From NCBI GenBank assembly GCA_028023455.1, contig JAQFVV010006200.1:3417738-3481737 (forward strand): a stretch of 64,000 bases of DNA, given 5' to 3'. Source of the DNA: Epiperipatus broadwayi. Lineage: Eukaryota; Onychophora; Udeonychophora; Euonychophora; Peripatidae. This document shows positions 1-12,439 of the stretch, piece after piece. The notes under the pieces are model-generated. The model did not search any database, was not told where the DNA came from, and worked only from the letters and a program-made list of their open reading frames with translations. The translations under genes and the position numbers were made by a program. Every line of letters begins with the position of its first letter. The first letter of the stretch is position 1.

Positions 1-3000
1 GTTAAATCTAATTTATCTATTTTTACATTTTCAAATTTGTTATATTTTTTAGCCCTCCCCTCCTCTTGACATATTTAAAATCCAATTCTAATATTTTAAT
101 TTATTGTATTTCTTTTATGTGTATATTAATTTCCTCTATCCTTTTCTGTTTTTCCTACAACCACTTCCATCTTTTTATATTTATTAATAATCATCTCATA
201 TTTAAACACATTAATTTTAATTCTTCCTTAACTATTTTCTTACTTTAAAATATTTAAAAAGCAAGTCAAATAAAAGTTCATTCTTTCAGTTTAAATGCAA
301 TCCATTTTTTTTTATTCTCCGACAGTTTTATTTTTACATTGACATTCATTTTATCCAATCTGTCATTAATTTAAAAATTTTCCATTAATGACATTTCACA
401 AAATATTGTTTATCTCAACCTTAGATTTAAGAACATTTAGTATCTTTTAATATTCATTTATTTTTTTCTGACAAACTTCTCCCTACCTCATTGGATGCTA
501 TCATTATTATTTATAGATCTAGTAGTAAAGCCAACTGGATTTGACTTTCTTAGGCATTACTTGAGTCTCATCAACAGATTCAGGACAAGTCATGACATTG
601 TGTTCATTTGCTTCAAAAAAGGATTCAACATCCATTGATCTACATAGATATGGACAAACCTCTACACATAACTGATCTCACTCAAATCTATGAAAATGGC
701 AGGTTTGAATCTTCTTCCTAGTTGGAATCTCTATACATTTCTTTGTAATATTTTGTTTAGTTACATATATATAAAATCCATATATTAAATCAATTACTAC
801 AATATCATTATTTTTATTATGATTTTGTGAGTACTATTTATATCATTAATTTTCACTTCAGGTAGACAAATCCTAACATATTCATATTTATTCCTAATAG
901 TCATCATGCAGAAATAAAAACATGTCAAGAAAAGCTGGTGATGAAAAAACAAAATTATAGGACTCAAAAGTATCTAAAAACTAAAAAAAAAAAGTAATCA
1001 TTAAGTCAAAAAGAAATATGTAAACAAACTAGATACACTGATGTGAAAAAGAAAACTAATCAAAATGAACAAAAACTTGGACACTGTTTGTAAAATAAAA
1101 TATTGTTTTCATACAAAAAGAAGTTAGAAGTGTAACAAATATTGACATTTTTTAAATTAAGAAAAAGCGGAAGTACCAGATTATTAAAAAAAAAATCACT
1201 ATTTACTAATTAGAAAAATAGAAATGAAATACAACAAGAAAGCTATTATTTCTTCAGAAAGTTAGAAATTTGCTATAGTGAGCACACACAAGTATATAGA
1301 AAGTTACCATTTGTCCTAATGAGCTTATATTTGAATAAACTCATGGAAAGGTTATGTGGTAACTGTTAAAACCCAATTATGGGCTCACAAGTAAGTATAG
1401 GTTTAGTTATTCTGAGGTACCATAAGATATTTTTCACCTACTAATTATTTCTTCATCTTACACTGAAATCTATAGCAAAGTTCACCTTCCCTTCACTAAT
1501 AATCTTCATTAAAAATCCTATTTCTTTTATTTTTAATTCTCTAGTTTTATTTTGTTTATATTTTCTTACTAATTTATTATTTATATTAGGCAGTAGTGTT
1601 ATATGATGTGATATTTGAAAACAGCAATCATATTTCAAGTTGTCCGAAGAGAATAATGATAAACTACTTCCATATGCTATATTGACAATTTGATAAATAA
1701 GCAGAGTGCTATTCATAGGATCATTAGGAATCAGTGTCAACTTGATAGCATTTAATAATAATAAATATTAAACAATCACTCAAAAAAAAGGTATGCCATT
1801 CCACCATCAAAAAAAAAAAAAAAAGTGAGGAAAGAAACTCTAAAATGAGTTTTGCAGTGATTATATAAACCAATCTGTAAAACATAAATTATAAGAGTCT
1901 GATGGCATGAGAGGCTCACAACAACTGGGTCCTACAATAACTTAAAAAGAAAAAGCAGGAGACAAAAAAAGACTGTTCGTATCGTTGATGAATCAATATC
2001 CTATCCTATAAGACAGCAGGATTCTTGGCGAGGCAGTTTATTTGATATTTACAGTTGGCCTTTATATCTAAAGGCCATTCCATTGTCAGCCACATGTGGA
2101 GCCCATCGGTAGCCTGAGTTCAGCACCCAAATAATAGCATTTAATAATATTAATAATGTAGCTTTTGATCCAGAGAAAGCTTAAGACAAAACACCTAATA
2201 AAATTATATATGGATCTGTGTATTTGCACATATCTTTAATTTGATGAAACTGACAGTAACTTTGTTATTAATTATATGACAATTAAGCTATTACAGATTA
2301 CTTCTTAAAAATATAACCAACATAAAATTTATTATGTAGTGCAAATGAATTTGGGTTTAGATTGAGTCTGTTTCAGAAATCTGTTTTGAGACAGTGTATT
2401 TTTTTAGTCCAGATAAATGTGTCTGCAAAAATTTAGTAAAATATATTTTTTAAAGAAAATATTGTAACAAAAGCTGAACTTTTTACAAATCAAATGAAGT
2501 TATGAAAAAGCATTGGAAATTAATTAACTAAACCAAAATTTATAAGTTGCAGGTATCCTCTATCCTGAAATCTATCAACAAAAAAAGAATAATTGGTTTA
2601 TCATTCAAAAGTTCATAAGCTTGAACATTAAAAGAAACAGAACCAAGCTATGAACTATGGATCTCGATTAGGGCATCTATTAATAATAAGCATCAACTAG
2701 CAATAGATGATACCTATTACTGGAGTTTTGTATTAGCTAAAAAGAATTTATGAACTACATACTAATAATAACTCCTATTACTGTAGTTATCTTTTGTTTT
2801 AAACATCTTGATTTCATAATTGCAAGTAGGAATAAAATTGAGAATATTAAGGATAACAATAAGATCTCATCACAAGTTAAGCAGAGATATTACTACAAAA
2901 TCGATAGGTTTAGCATACAGATCAATTATAAAGACAGCATTTCTGGCCAATTACAATGAAAAGATTATTAGCTGAATTAAGATGCTTAGTGGCAAACAAG

Positions 3001-3262
3001 AAAGGATGAAGTTTAAAAGAATTGTGAAAGTGTTAGATATTAAAATGCAAAGAAATTTTTTTTTAATATAATAGTAAAAATAACTGTCTCAACCTATGTA
3101 GTTAAAAAAGTTCATTAAAAAATAATAGAAGTTTTTTAAAAGCTCATGAATGTGGAAGTATTCGTCTCTCTTCAGATTATGATAATATTGAAATGTCTTT
3201 TTAATGGACAATGTCATCTCCAGGGCCTTTTAATAGAAGGCTAATTATCTAGGAGTCATTTA
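1..3262. other. AT-rich spacer, no supported gene
   Basis: No coding region here can be defended. Short open frames occur, for example a 95-codon frame on the minus strand at 1453-1740, but they show no recognisable domain and have the same base composition as the spacer. Around 1900-2130 there is a slightly less AT-rich patch with a short mirror of TAAAGGCC-type words. It may be an old transposon fragment, but I could not assign it. Confidence 0.6.
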
Positions 3263-3264
3263 TA

Positions 3265-3635
3265 CCATGTTTCCCTGAAAATAAAACCTAATCTTATATT
3301 AATTTCTGCTCCAAAAGACATGGATTTATTTTCAGATGTACCAAAATAAATACCTAAAATATATATAAATTGTCTGCTATATTGGCTTGTGGTAAATTGT
3401 TTCTCTATACAAGTAGAATTATGTTTGGCGAAGAGACGGAAAATATAAAAAAACTATATAATTTATATGACCATTTATTTAAAGCACTAATGTCAATATT
3501 TATTTATACATCCATTACTTTATAATTTAATATGTCCATCGAATGTTTCAATGTGCAAACAAAAGCCACCTATGGGACTGCCGATGTTAACTAGGGCATA
3601 TATTATTACTAGGTCTTATTTTCGGGGAAACATGG
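3265..3635. mobile_element. Mariner-like MITE (371 bp)
   Basis: A non-autonomous DNA transposon remnant. The left end reads CCATGTTTCCCTGAAAATAA, and the right end is the inverted match TCTTATTTTCGGGGAAACAT followed by GG. Both ends are flanked by the dinucleotide TA (3263-3264 and 3636-3637), the target duplication expected of Tc1/mariner-type insertion. The interior has no transposase frame. It contains a word resembling ATTAATTTCTGCTCCAAAAGA, which I associate with a widespread animal MITE family carrying these ends. That family link is from memory and not checked here. Confidence 0.75.
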
Positions 3636-3637
3636 TA

Positions 3638-5571
3638 GTAAATATAATGGCATTGCCAAATAATTAACATGGATTTTCTTATTATTTACATTGGGAATTA
3701 TAAACCCGGACAAAATGATGTCATCAGGAAACATTAAACAGATTTAACAAAAATAAAGCTGAAAGAAAAAATTCACTGGATTAGAAACTTCTGAAGAAAT
3801 CTAAGTAATCAATTCCGAATTCGCAGAACAAGAGAAAGATTTATTGTCCCAAGATTGTTGTTCAGATTTGAAGAAGCTCCAGTGTCATTTGCAAATTGTT
3901 AGAAATTCCTTTACAATGAATTTGTTATAAGCATTAATATTGAAATAGAGCTATAAATGGAAATATTAGATAACGTTAAATGTGAACTTGGACGAAGCAT
4001 AAGTAATTAAATTTTTATTGATGTACGAGTTCCACTTTTCAATATTAACAAAATCCACAATGTACTCTCCCTAAGTTTTTTCAACAAAAAAATATGACCT
4101 TTTCCCACTAATGTAAAAATAACAATCCAATAGATCAGAGTGAAGTAACAATAATAAGTCATTGGTTTAAAATGTATTTTATTGCTAACATATTCTTATT
4201 TTAAAACAATCATTTTCTAAGACTTAAATTCCTATGGTTTTAGGGCTTAAAAATAAAAGCAACGCTGTTGGCAATGAAAAATTAAAGTTTAAAATACACA
4301 AATTTTTCTGAGGATTTGTTTCAGTCGTCTGCTAGTGAGCAAAAGTTTTTAATAGTCTCCCAATAGATAAAGTAAAAAAACAAAATCCTATTAGTCCGGT
4401 CAATTGAAAAAAAACTTTTTCTAAGCTCAAAAATTATTTGACCTCCTGAATATCAAAATGTTTAAATCCAAATTATTAATAAACATTATTAAATTTAGCA
4501 CTGTAAAATCAATGCTCCATTTCAGAGCTTTTTAAATCGCATGTCTAGGAATGCATTTGATTGGATCTTTAGGTTTTCAATTGCATAATCATAATATCCT
4601 AGAAACCATGGTGAAAATATCAGACTCTAAAGTAAAAGGCTCCTAGATCAATTTCTATCTTTAGTGCTTAAAGTTCTTTAACACTTGATCATATGATATA
4701 ATATTACGATTGATTTTATCTTAGGAATTGCTGTCCTCATTTTTTATTTTCAACTTTTCCAATGAATCAAATAAAAAATAATTTATTGCTCACAAATTTA
4801 TAAGAATTTTGAGCACAGTAAATGATAGAGCTAGGCTGCAACTCATGGGCTTTGAACTCCGTCACTCTATATGTTACATTCAATCACACATTATCTTAAA
4901 CAATGAATACAAATTAATTTCTCGTCATTCGTGCTTTAAATAAAATTCTAACTAAGGACTTCACTTGTGTTCTTCCCTGTCTGTGGTAATCTTGTATCTT
5001 TTTTAATGCCTTAGTTGAAAGGTATGTTTTCCTAATTCTGTTTTTTTCAACATTCATTTTCACAGATATCTTGACTAATTTTGTTCTTAGATTTAAAGGT
5101 AAGTCCTTCTGACTCAAAATCTTTTTTTGTAGCATTGTAAAGTGCTAGTGATGAATAATGTACAGGTGTCTACAAATTATGTTTTTGCTATTGACTAATA
5201 ATTTATAAATAAAATTAATAAGTAATTATGTAAAGTTTAACTTGAAAGTCATATTTAAAATGCTTAAATAGCAAGCTGATTTTATAAATAGCTAAATATG
5301 TATGAAAAAAGATATTAAAAAAGTTTTAGCACCTTTCATTTATTTTCATTAACTACTACTTTTAAATGAGTATGCCTATTCAACTCCAGAAGATAAAAAA
5401 AAATCAGAAAGATAAATGTAAAAAGATTACGTAAATAAAGGATTGAAATATTATTGCATCCAGTTAATAACTTAAATAACAAAGACTATAAAGGAGAAGA
5501 AAAAGTGGGAAGAGATAGAAAAGACTATGTCAAAAATAGTATTAGCTTTTGGTAGTTTTTAATAGGGATAT
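3638..5571. other. AT-rich spacer
   Basis: No gene is supported. A 73-codon minus-strand frame at 4914-5135 contains LPLNLRTKLVKISVKM. This faintly resembles the segment downstream of the catalytic motif in non-LTR reverse transcriptases, but nothing around it continues the match. Upstream of 5572 there is weak similarity to the RTE element for about 60 bp, covered under the RTE copy. Confidence 0.5.
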
Positions 5572-6622
5572 AAGGCATTCGATTCTATACACATTTCTTC
5601 AGTGATTAAAGCATTGGATCATCAAGGTATAGATCCAGGATATTGTCATATTTTAAAGAATATTTATAAAAATGCAACAGCAACAATTAGATTACATAAT
5701 GATACCGGAAAAATCAACATTGAGAAAGGTGTAAGGCAAGGTGACTCCATATCTCCAAAACTTTTTACAGCAGTGCTGCAAGAAGTATTTTGTGGATTAA
5801 AATGGGAAACTAAAGGAATGAAAGTAAATGGAGAGTATTTAAGTCATTTAGATTTTGCAGATGATGTAGTTGTTTTTGCAAATAATGCTTCAGAGCTGCA
5901 GGAAATGTTGCAGGAGTTAGCAGATGAAAGTAGAAAAGTAGGACTAAAGATAAATGTTAAAAAGACTAAAGTAATGTTTAATCGATTTGCTCAAAATATG
6001 AAAATAAAGATTGATTATGAAGAATTAGAAGAAGTTAACAGTTACAAATACCTAGGTCAGATTATTAATACAGATGGAAACATAATGGAGGAAATTAATC
6101 ATAGAATTAAACTTGGTTGCAGTGCTTTTGGTAGAAATAACTTGATACTAAAAGGAAATATGCCTATGTGTTTGAAAAGAATGGTTTTTAACAAATGTGT
6201 TTTACCAGTTCTTACTTATGGATCTGAGACTTGGACACTTAATAGAAGAGCAATACAGAGACTTCAGACCACTCAAAGGAGTATGGAGAGATGTATGTTG
6301 GGAGTAACAAGAAGAGATCGAAAACACAATGTATGGGTAAGACAGCAAACAGGTGTTACTGACATTGAAAAAATTACAAGATTGAAATGGAGTTGGGCTG
6401 GACATATTGCTAGAAGAAATGATAATAGATGGACAATTGAAATTTTAAACTGGATTCCAAGAGATTGTAAAAGACCCAGAAAGAGACCACATGTGAGATG
6501 GATGGATGAAATAAGAAAATGTGCAGGGGTGTTGTGGAAAAGAGAAGCTAAAGATCGGAGAAGATGGATTAAACTTGGAGAGACCTTCATCCTGCAGTGG
6601 ATTGATAATGGTTGATGATGAT
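5572..6622 (+). mobile_element. 5'-truncated RTE retrotransposon copy
   Basis: This is the last ~1.05 kb of the same RTE element found in full at 27380-30663. From 5572 to the end the two are nearly identical, including the terminal words TGGTTGATGATGAT, a short GAT-repeat tail typical of RTE-type elements. Upstream of 5572 the match drops abruptly to a weak one extending perhaps to 5510. 5' truncation is the usual product of incomplete target-primed reverse transcription. No long target-site duplication could be seen; only a GATAT word occurs on both sides. Confidence 0.85.
5602..6615 (+). pseudogene. RTE reverse transcriptase, C-terminal two-thirds
   Basis: An open frame of 337 codons encodes the palm, thumb and C-terminal part of an RTE-type non-LTR reverse transcriptase. 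In order it shows the GVRQGDSISP motif, the catalytic motif as LDFADDVVVFA, YKYLGQIINTDGN, the LTYGSETWTLN motif, and the C-terminal WSWAGHIARR...RPRKRPHVRWMDE block usual in RTE proteins. The N-terminal endonuclease and the fingers are absent because the copy is truncated, so the first ATG (5602) is internal to the ancestral protein. The frame is uninterrupted. The full-length copy, by contrast, has an 8-bp deletion in this same stretch. Compared with that copy it lacks three bases near 6365 (one Leu codon lost in frame). It cannot make an active element by itself. Confidence 0.85.
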
Positions 6623-7518
6623 ATGGCATATTCTTGTTTGAGCACAGCAAATTTATTATTATTCATTGTCTTTATAAGTAATGAATATGCAAGTAGATTA
6701 CTAATAATCCAAAATCCCTGGTTCAGGGCTTTTTTGGATTTCAATAATAAGCATCTTCCTCATTATAATTCAAATCTGCTGAAAATTTAAATAAGCATTA
6801 ATTTTACTATCAATAACTTGTATGAATATTTTTGTGCACTGTATAAATATATTAATAACAATCTAATATTTTGAAATACAAAATGGGCTTATATTTCTAT
6901 CATTTAAAATATTTATATAGCACTAATTAAAGCAATACTTTGTTCTTTTGCCCAGATAATAAATGTTTTTGAATTAGAAATGTTCAGAATAATGATAGTT
7001 CAACTTGTAGTATTTTTTGATGAGGCTAATATAAACTCTTAAAATATATATTTTTTATTTAGTTTCTTTAAATTTTCAAATTTATTTTTAAACATAGTTT
7101 CTATTATAATACAAAAAAAAAATTAAAAAAAATCAGTTTATTTTTTTCTCAATTTTTTAAATTATAATTCTAAGACCAATAGCATTTAGAAAATTATCAC
7201 ACTACATACAAAATGAATTGTACTAATGAATATATCAATTTGAACATTAGGTGACAAACTTGAATATTAAAGAAATACATCTTAAAGACTAGACTTCATT
7301 TATTCATTAATAGCTATTTGTAAATGAGTTAGGCTATTTTCAATCTAGAAGAAAAAAGAAACAAATATAAAAAAACAAAGACTGAAAAGCTAAAATTAAG
7401 TTAGCAATGACCACACAAATGAACATATTAGGAATTACATTAATTTTGTTAAATTTAAACCATTAAGCATCACCTGATCACCATCTCTTATACTAGCACA
7501 TAATTGTTTATAAACAGG
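6623..7518. other. AT-rich spacer
   Basis: I see no gene. Poly-A/poly-T tracts and AT-rich unique sequence fill the stretch between the RTE fragment and the fold-back element. Confidence 0.6.
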
Positions 7519-7683
7519 CAAAACTCTCCATACAGTAGTGCCACCCTGTGCCAACCAGAGTAAACAATGGATGCCAGAAGGCTTGTGCATAAAATCCCTA
7601 TCTGCATTAGATAGGGATTTTATGCACAAGCCTTCTGGCATCCATTGATTATTCAGGTTGGCACTACTGTATGGAGAGTTTTG
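7519..7683. mobile_element. Fold-back MITE, near-perfect palindrome
   Basis: A 165-bp snap-back element. The outer arms 7519-7543 and 7659-7683 are exact 25-bp inverted repeats beginning CAAAACTCTCCATACAGTAG. The inner arms 7565-7603 and 7609-7647 are exact 39-bp inverted repeats around a 5-base loop (GCATT, 7604-7608). Only short segments between the outer and inner arms fail to pair. A related but less symmetrical copy lies at 43702-43859, which shows that this is a dispersed family and not a one-off palindrome. No coding capacity; the superfamily is unknown. The exact termini are uncertain because the flanks (AAACAGG / TCTTGTTT) may extend the inverted repeat. Confidence 0.85.
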
Positions 7684-10600
7684 TCTTGTTTTTTGTTAAA
7701 TTTATCATATCTGCAAGTACTGGAATCACTATCTACCATAGCACTTTATAAAATCTTCCAAATGTCTTTATTAACATTTTTTAAAAGTTTTCTATACTTT
7801 CAGTTCATGCACACTTTATCACCTTCTACAGGTCAGGAAATATTAATCACATATTATCAAAATTGCAAGTGCAATTATTAGACTTTCTTTTATAAGATGT
7901 ATTAACCGTTAACACAAAAGATCCTTCAGTCAGCCTACTCAGTAAAATTATTGTACATTTGTGAAATAAATCTGTAGATTAAGCACAAACTCTACAATAC
8001 AAATAATTATAATAATTTGGTTATGGTAATTCTTTTGTTAAGAGAGGTCTCCCAAACACATTCTACTGTGAAAATGGTAGCTAGCCAAGAACCAGTCTTG
8101 TAGGTCTACTTGAATTGCTGTATTTAATATGTATGACTCAACTAATAATGATTGTTTATTTGGTCGAATATAGACTCATGGAAAAATTGTGATAGAAAAT
8201 TTTGATATAAAATCTGTTTGTGCTATTTACATATCAACTTATGAAGACTACTAAAATCTATTATTTATGGACAAGAATAATTGTTGTTTTTTAGAAAAAT
8301 ATTAGACCCCTATTTGGGAGATGATAATAAAGATTACCATATTATTTAATATAAATTTTTATCATTACCTTTTTTTTTTTAAAGTAATAGAATTCAAGTC
8401 ATAATGATTGGATAAAAATTATTTTTAGATTTGACTTTTTGTTAGACTTTTATTCTAGAAGTAATCTTTAATATGCATCAAATAATTAAGACTAAATAAA
8501 TATTCAATTTTTGATAATTTTCTTCAGAAAGAATGCTTTAATGTATATCTAAGCTTTTTAAAATAATAGCTTAAAATTTTAAACATCCAAAAAATTTGAA
8601 ATCAAGAGGCACTTGTATAACTATATAAATGACCCCAGGTTCAGTTACATGTTTTAGTGACATATCTAAACTAAATATAGATATCGTTGAGCTTTTTTGT
8701 ATAAACAATAGTATCTTCTGATTCACATTTAATTACTTAATGTTTATATAGATTGATTTTAAAGAATATTAATGCAATAATTATATTTAATTTATTTGAA
8801 TTTTTTGATGATATGCATTTCAATTGATATCTCAAAATGTACATTTGTCAAATATTTTTTTTATTATTCATAAGTTCTCAGTTCTTCAGAATTATCTAAA
8901 AACAAATATATGACAGTTCAACAATTTTTTTTTTAAAAAAATCATTACTACATATATATGTACAATATATATATATAAAACAAATATTTCTTTTACACAG
9001 AAAAATCTTTCAGAGACTATCAAAATATCAAACAAAATGGCTATTAAAATTTAACACCAAAAAAAATAATAAAAATCACATTTTGTGATATTATAACATT
9101 AAAAATATATAAAAACACACCTACAAAATTCATCTCTAAATCACATGACAATTCTGAGAAAGCATTTGAGTTTATACTCCAAACAGATTTACAATCTACA
9201 TAACACTTAAATTGTAATGTTTGTATTAAAAATTAAAATCAATTTTTTTTTTATTATAATTTTAAAACAGTTGTTTTTTTAAAAGAGTCATAGGAGAATT
9301 TAAAATAATAAATCCTAACTTATCTACTTAATAAAAAGATGAAAAAATTAAGACATTTTTTTTTAGATATGAATAATCATTTTTGCTAATATAAATTTGG
9401 TATTTAGCATATTTAATTTTTTTCTCAACATAATCTCAATATAAACAGATCTTAGAATATTTTACCCAAATGGTCAATTTTTATAATAAAAAAATTATCT
9501 TGCTGATGAATCTTGCAATACTAGAGGGTGAACTTATGTTAAGGAGGGATAAAAGAAGTTCTGGTCACATGACCTGTGCAGTGAAATTAGATTTTATTTA
9601 AAAAGCCTTTTTTTTTTTATATGTTATTACATGAAATGAAAACCCAAATTACTACCATTGGTAATCAAAATATTACTAAGATTCTTTAAAGTTACCAAAC
9701 TTTATTTCCATCAAAAAATTTAACAATTGTCTTTGCATTCAAATACACTAAAATTATAAAATAGGCAATGTTTTAAGATTATTGATGTTTTCTAAATGTA
9801 TGCAAGTTCTCTGGCTGAAAACAGGTAGACTAAATAGAGAATAGAGTAGTATAACCAAGTGATAAGCCTTAATCATGGAGTAGTTGCCCTTCTTTTAACA
9901 CTATTCTAGTATCTCAATTTTGGAACTACATCATAAACTTTAAAGAGCTTTTACCATTATATGCAAACAATAAACTCTTTTAGAGATTAATAAAACAATA
10001 TAGCAACCACTACGAATTTAATAATTGAAAAATATTAGTATACAAATAATTTAAAAACCTACATAAGTTCTCTAGTAGAGATACAATCAAGTATAATTTT
10101 GTCTTGCTTTATCTTTTTTTTGTGACAAGAAAATAACTTAAAAATGGATTAAGAATGGATTTATTCCAGCTTCATTTTTATGCCATCACTAAAACCTGGC
10201 ATACATTTGAATAAGCTATATACATTTAAAACCCTAATATATATATATTCCAATAAAAAGGTAAGGAAAGCATTATCAAATAATAATAAAAATTTCAGTG
10301 CATATATTATTATAGTTTTGAAAATGGAAGTCCCTATCAATGAAGTTATATTATTACAAAAAAAAAAAAAGTTTGATATATGGGTAGATGATATAACTTA
10401 AAAAGTTTTAGCCAAGAATGTATCTCATGGGAAATCAAACACCTTAAGATTGCATAGATGAGGTTATTTTGGCTAACTAAATGAAAAGGCAAAAAAAAAA
10501 AAAAAGTAAAGCATTAAAAAAAGAAAAATTATAAACAAAGTAAAACAAAAATGAAATCCAAATTCAGGGGCTAATTTCATCTGGAGTTTTCAGCTTTGTT

Positions 10601-11568
10601 CCAGTAATTCTGACCCTGAGCTTAGTTTTTTTTTTTTTTTGTTTGTTTAAAAATTTTAAAACAAAATGTTGCAATAATAGATCACTTTATGGTTAGTGAT
10701 AATTTTTTGAAACACTTCTTATATTTATCTCTTACATTTGATAAACAGAACTGTCTTATTACTTACTTATTACAGCAACCAATTTTGTCATATTATTTGC
10801 AATACATCACTAAAATTTACTTACGTATAAAGCTTCTGTATTTCAAATTTTAAAAATTAATCCCTAGTGAAAGGATAAAAACCCGGGATATGAGAACATA
10901 AATTGTGTAAAATCCGAATGAGGTCCGATAATTTAAACACAGGCTTATGTGAATATATATTATAAAACTTCGAGAATATATACAACTTTTAGATTTGAAA
11001 TCATCCAAAAAAATGATTATGAACGTGACTTATTCATTAAACAAACTATTCCAATTTAGTTTATTAATAATGAAATACTAATTTTTTTTTTAAATAGGCA
11101 TTGAAGCCTATTGCAATTTACATTACGTAAAATGACCGTTGATATTAACAATAGAGATCTATTTGTACTAAAATTTTGTAGAGTAAATATTTAGGTTCAA
11201 TAATTTTATAAATAAAAGCAAATAATAACTCTTTAGGTTTCACTTATTTAATACAGAAATAATTCAGCAATGGATATTTGTATAGATAAAAATCAACTGA
11301 AAATATATTTATTTGGCGCAGTCAAAATTTACCATATGATTTAAAATGCTGCCAAGAAAAAAAATATATAATTAAAAAATAAAAATGAATACGTATGTTT
11401 ATGTACATCAAAATACAATTTCACATGACCGAAAGGGTTAAATGCTGATCTACTGCGCCTGCTTGTATTTGAAATGACAATAGCAATGGCGGTTAAAAAC
11501 TACAAAAATATACTAAAAAGACACATTCACATATGATGAAGAAAATAAAATAATAACAATGCATATAA
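7684..11568. other. Long AT-rich intergenic region
   Basis: No supported gene. The stretch contains many homopolymer A and T runs and a short (TA)n tract near 8950-8975. Nearest the histone gene it may include that gene's 3' untranslated region: on the minus strand an AATAAA hexamer lies at about 11309-11314, downstream of the H1 stop codon. Whether it is used is unknown. Confidence 0.55.
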
Positions 11569-12348
11569 CTAGGTTTTCTTGCGACTTTTACGAGGAGGAG
11601 GCTTTATACTTTCATTTTTTGGTTCACTTTTAGAAGATTCATTTTTTACAGGCTCGGATTTTTTCTTTTCTTCCTTTGGTTTTTCCGCCGCCACTGCCGG
11701 TTTTTCGTCATCTTTTGGCGCTGAATCAGTAACGACTACATTGTCTTTTTTTGCAGTTTTTGCTTTAGCAGATTTTGCTTTGGAAGGTTCCGTAGCATTC
11801 GATTCATTAGAACCATTAGCAATATACACCTTTTCCTTGGTTTTCTTCTTCCTCCTTCGTTTTCCAAAAGGCAATGATAAAGGCCTTTTTTTGCTAGGAG
11901 TATTCTTTTTTTGAAGTTTACGTTCAATTCGGCTTATGCGTGAAGATGTACGTACACCCTCAGGTCGTTCAACTTTTACAGGTGCACCAAGGCTGTAGCG
12001 TCCGGCAAGAACTGCGGTTGTATTTAATTTTTTGGGACGCACTAGCAATCCATCTTCCACACCTTTATGAAGAGCATGACGAAGCATGGATTTGATCATA
12101 TTAGGACGCACTGTATGATAATTATCGCAAATCCATCCTTTAATAGCCTGAACGGAAGATCCTTCGGATTCATGCAAAGCTTCGATCGCCTCAATCGCCA
12201 TCTGAATAGTTGTTGGATGTGTGCTTCTATATCGCTTTCTTTTCCCCTTATCGGTGGTTGAAGCCGTCACCTCTTTAGGAGTAGATTTCTTTGCTGTTTT
12301 TTTATCATCATCTGCTTTTGAGGGCGATGCAGCAGTTTCTTCAGACAT
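11569..12348 (-). CDS. Linker histone H1-like protein (259 aa)
   Basis: This is an intact, intronless gene for a linker histone, which would bind linker DNA at the nucleosome dyad in the nucleus. Residues about 44-121 form the winged-helix (H15) globular domain: HPTTIQMAIEAIEAL (helix 1), SSVQAIKGWICDNY (helix 2), a basic MIKSMLRHALHKGVEDG (helix 3), then LLVRPKK and AGRYSLG (wing). The N-terminal tail is Lys/Ser/Thr-rich. The C-terminal tail is long and Lys-rich, with a dense basic patch GKRRRKKKTK (162-171) that could serve for nuclear import, followed by degenerate KSEPKNES-type repeats and a PPPRKSRKK end. Unusually for H1, the tail also holds an SRISRIERKLQKK segment and many acidic residues, and shows no regular SPKK array. 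The coding sequence is clearly richer in G+C than its surroundings, a sign of real coding. The start is the first ATG after stops, with an AT-rich leader. I see no canonical histone mRNA 3' stem-loop downstream, so a polyadenylated, replication-independent or variant H1 is plausible. The specific subtype cannot be told. Confidence 0.93.
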   Translation of the reverse strand: MSEETAASPSKADDDKKTAKKSTPKEVTASTTDKGKRKRYRSTHPTTIQMAIEAIEALHESEGSSVQAIKGWICDNYHTVRPNMIKSMLRHALHKGVEDGLLVRPKKLNTTAVLAGRYSLGAPVKVERPEGVRTSSRISRIERKLQKKNTPSKKRPLSLPFGKRRRKKKTKEKVYIANGSNESNATEPSKAKSAKAKTAKKDNVVVTDSAPKDDEKPAVAAEKPKEEKKKSEPVKNESSKSEPKNESIKPPPRKSRKKT

Positions 12349-12439
12349 TCTATTGATATTTAATTAGTATTTGAATTACTAATTTCAATATAGTACGTAC
12401 TTTTTTAAAAATAAAAAAATATATAGGATTCAACCGGCT

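Noticed and set aside
1453-1740. 95-codon minus-strand ORF
   Set aside because: No motif recognised and base composition identical to the spacer. It could be an exon, but nothing in the sequence supports that.
4914-5135. Minus-strand ORF resembling a reverse transcriptase segment (LPLNLRTKLVKISV)
   Set aside because: Only about 15 residues resemble the family, and the expected following motif is absent.
6273-6744. Minus-strand ORFs opposite the RTE reverse transcriptase (also opposite 30233-30679)
   Set aside because: These are antisense shadows of the RTE coding strand, repeated in both copies only because the element is repeated.
11400-11568. Histone 3' stem-loop downstream of H1
   Set aside because: I looked for a GGCTCTTTTCAGAGCC-like palindrome and found none in the ~170 bp after the stop codon.
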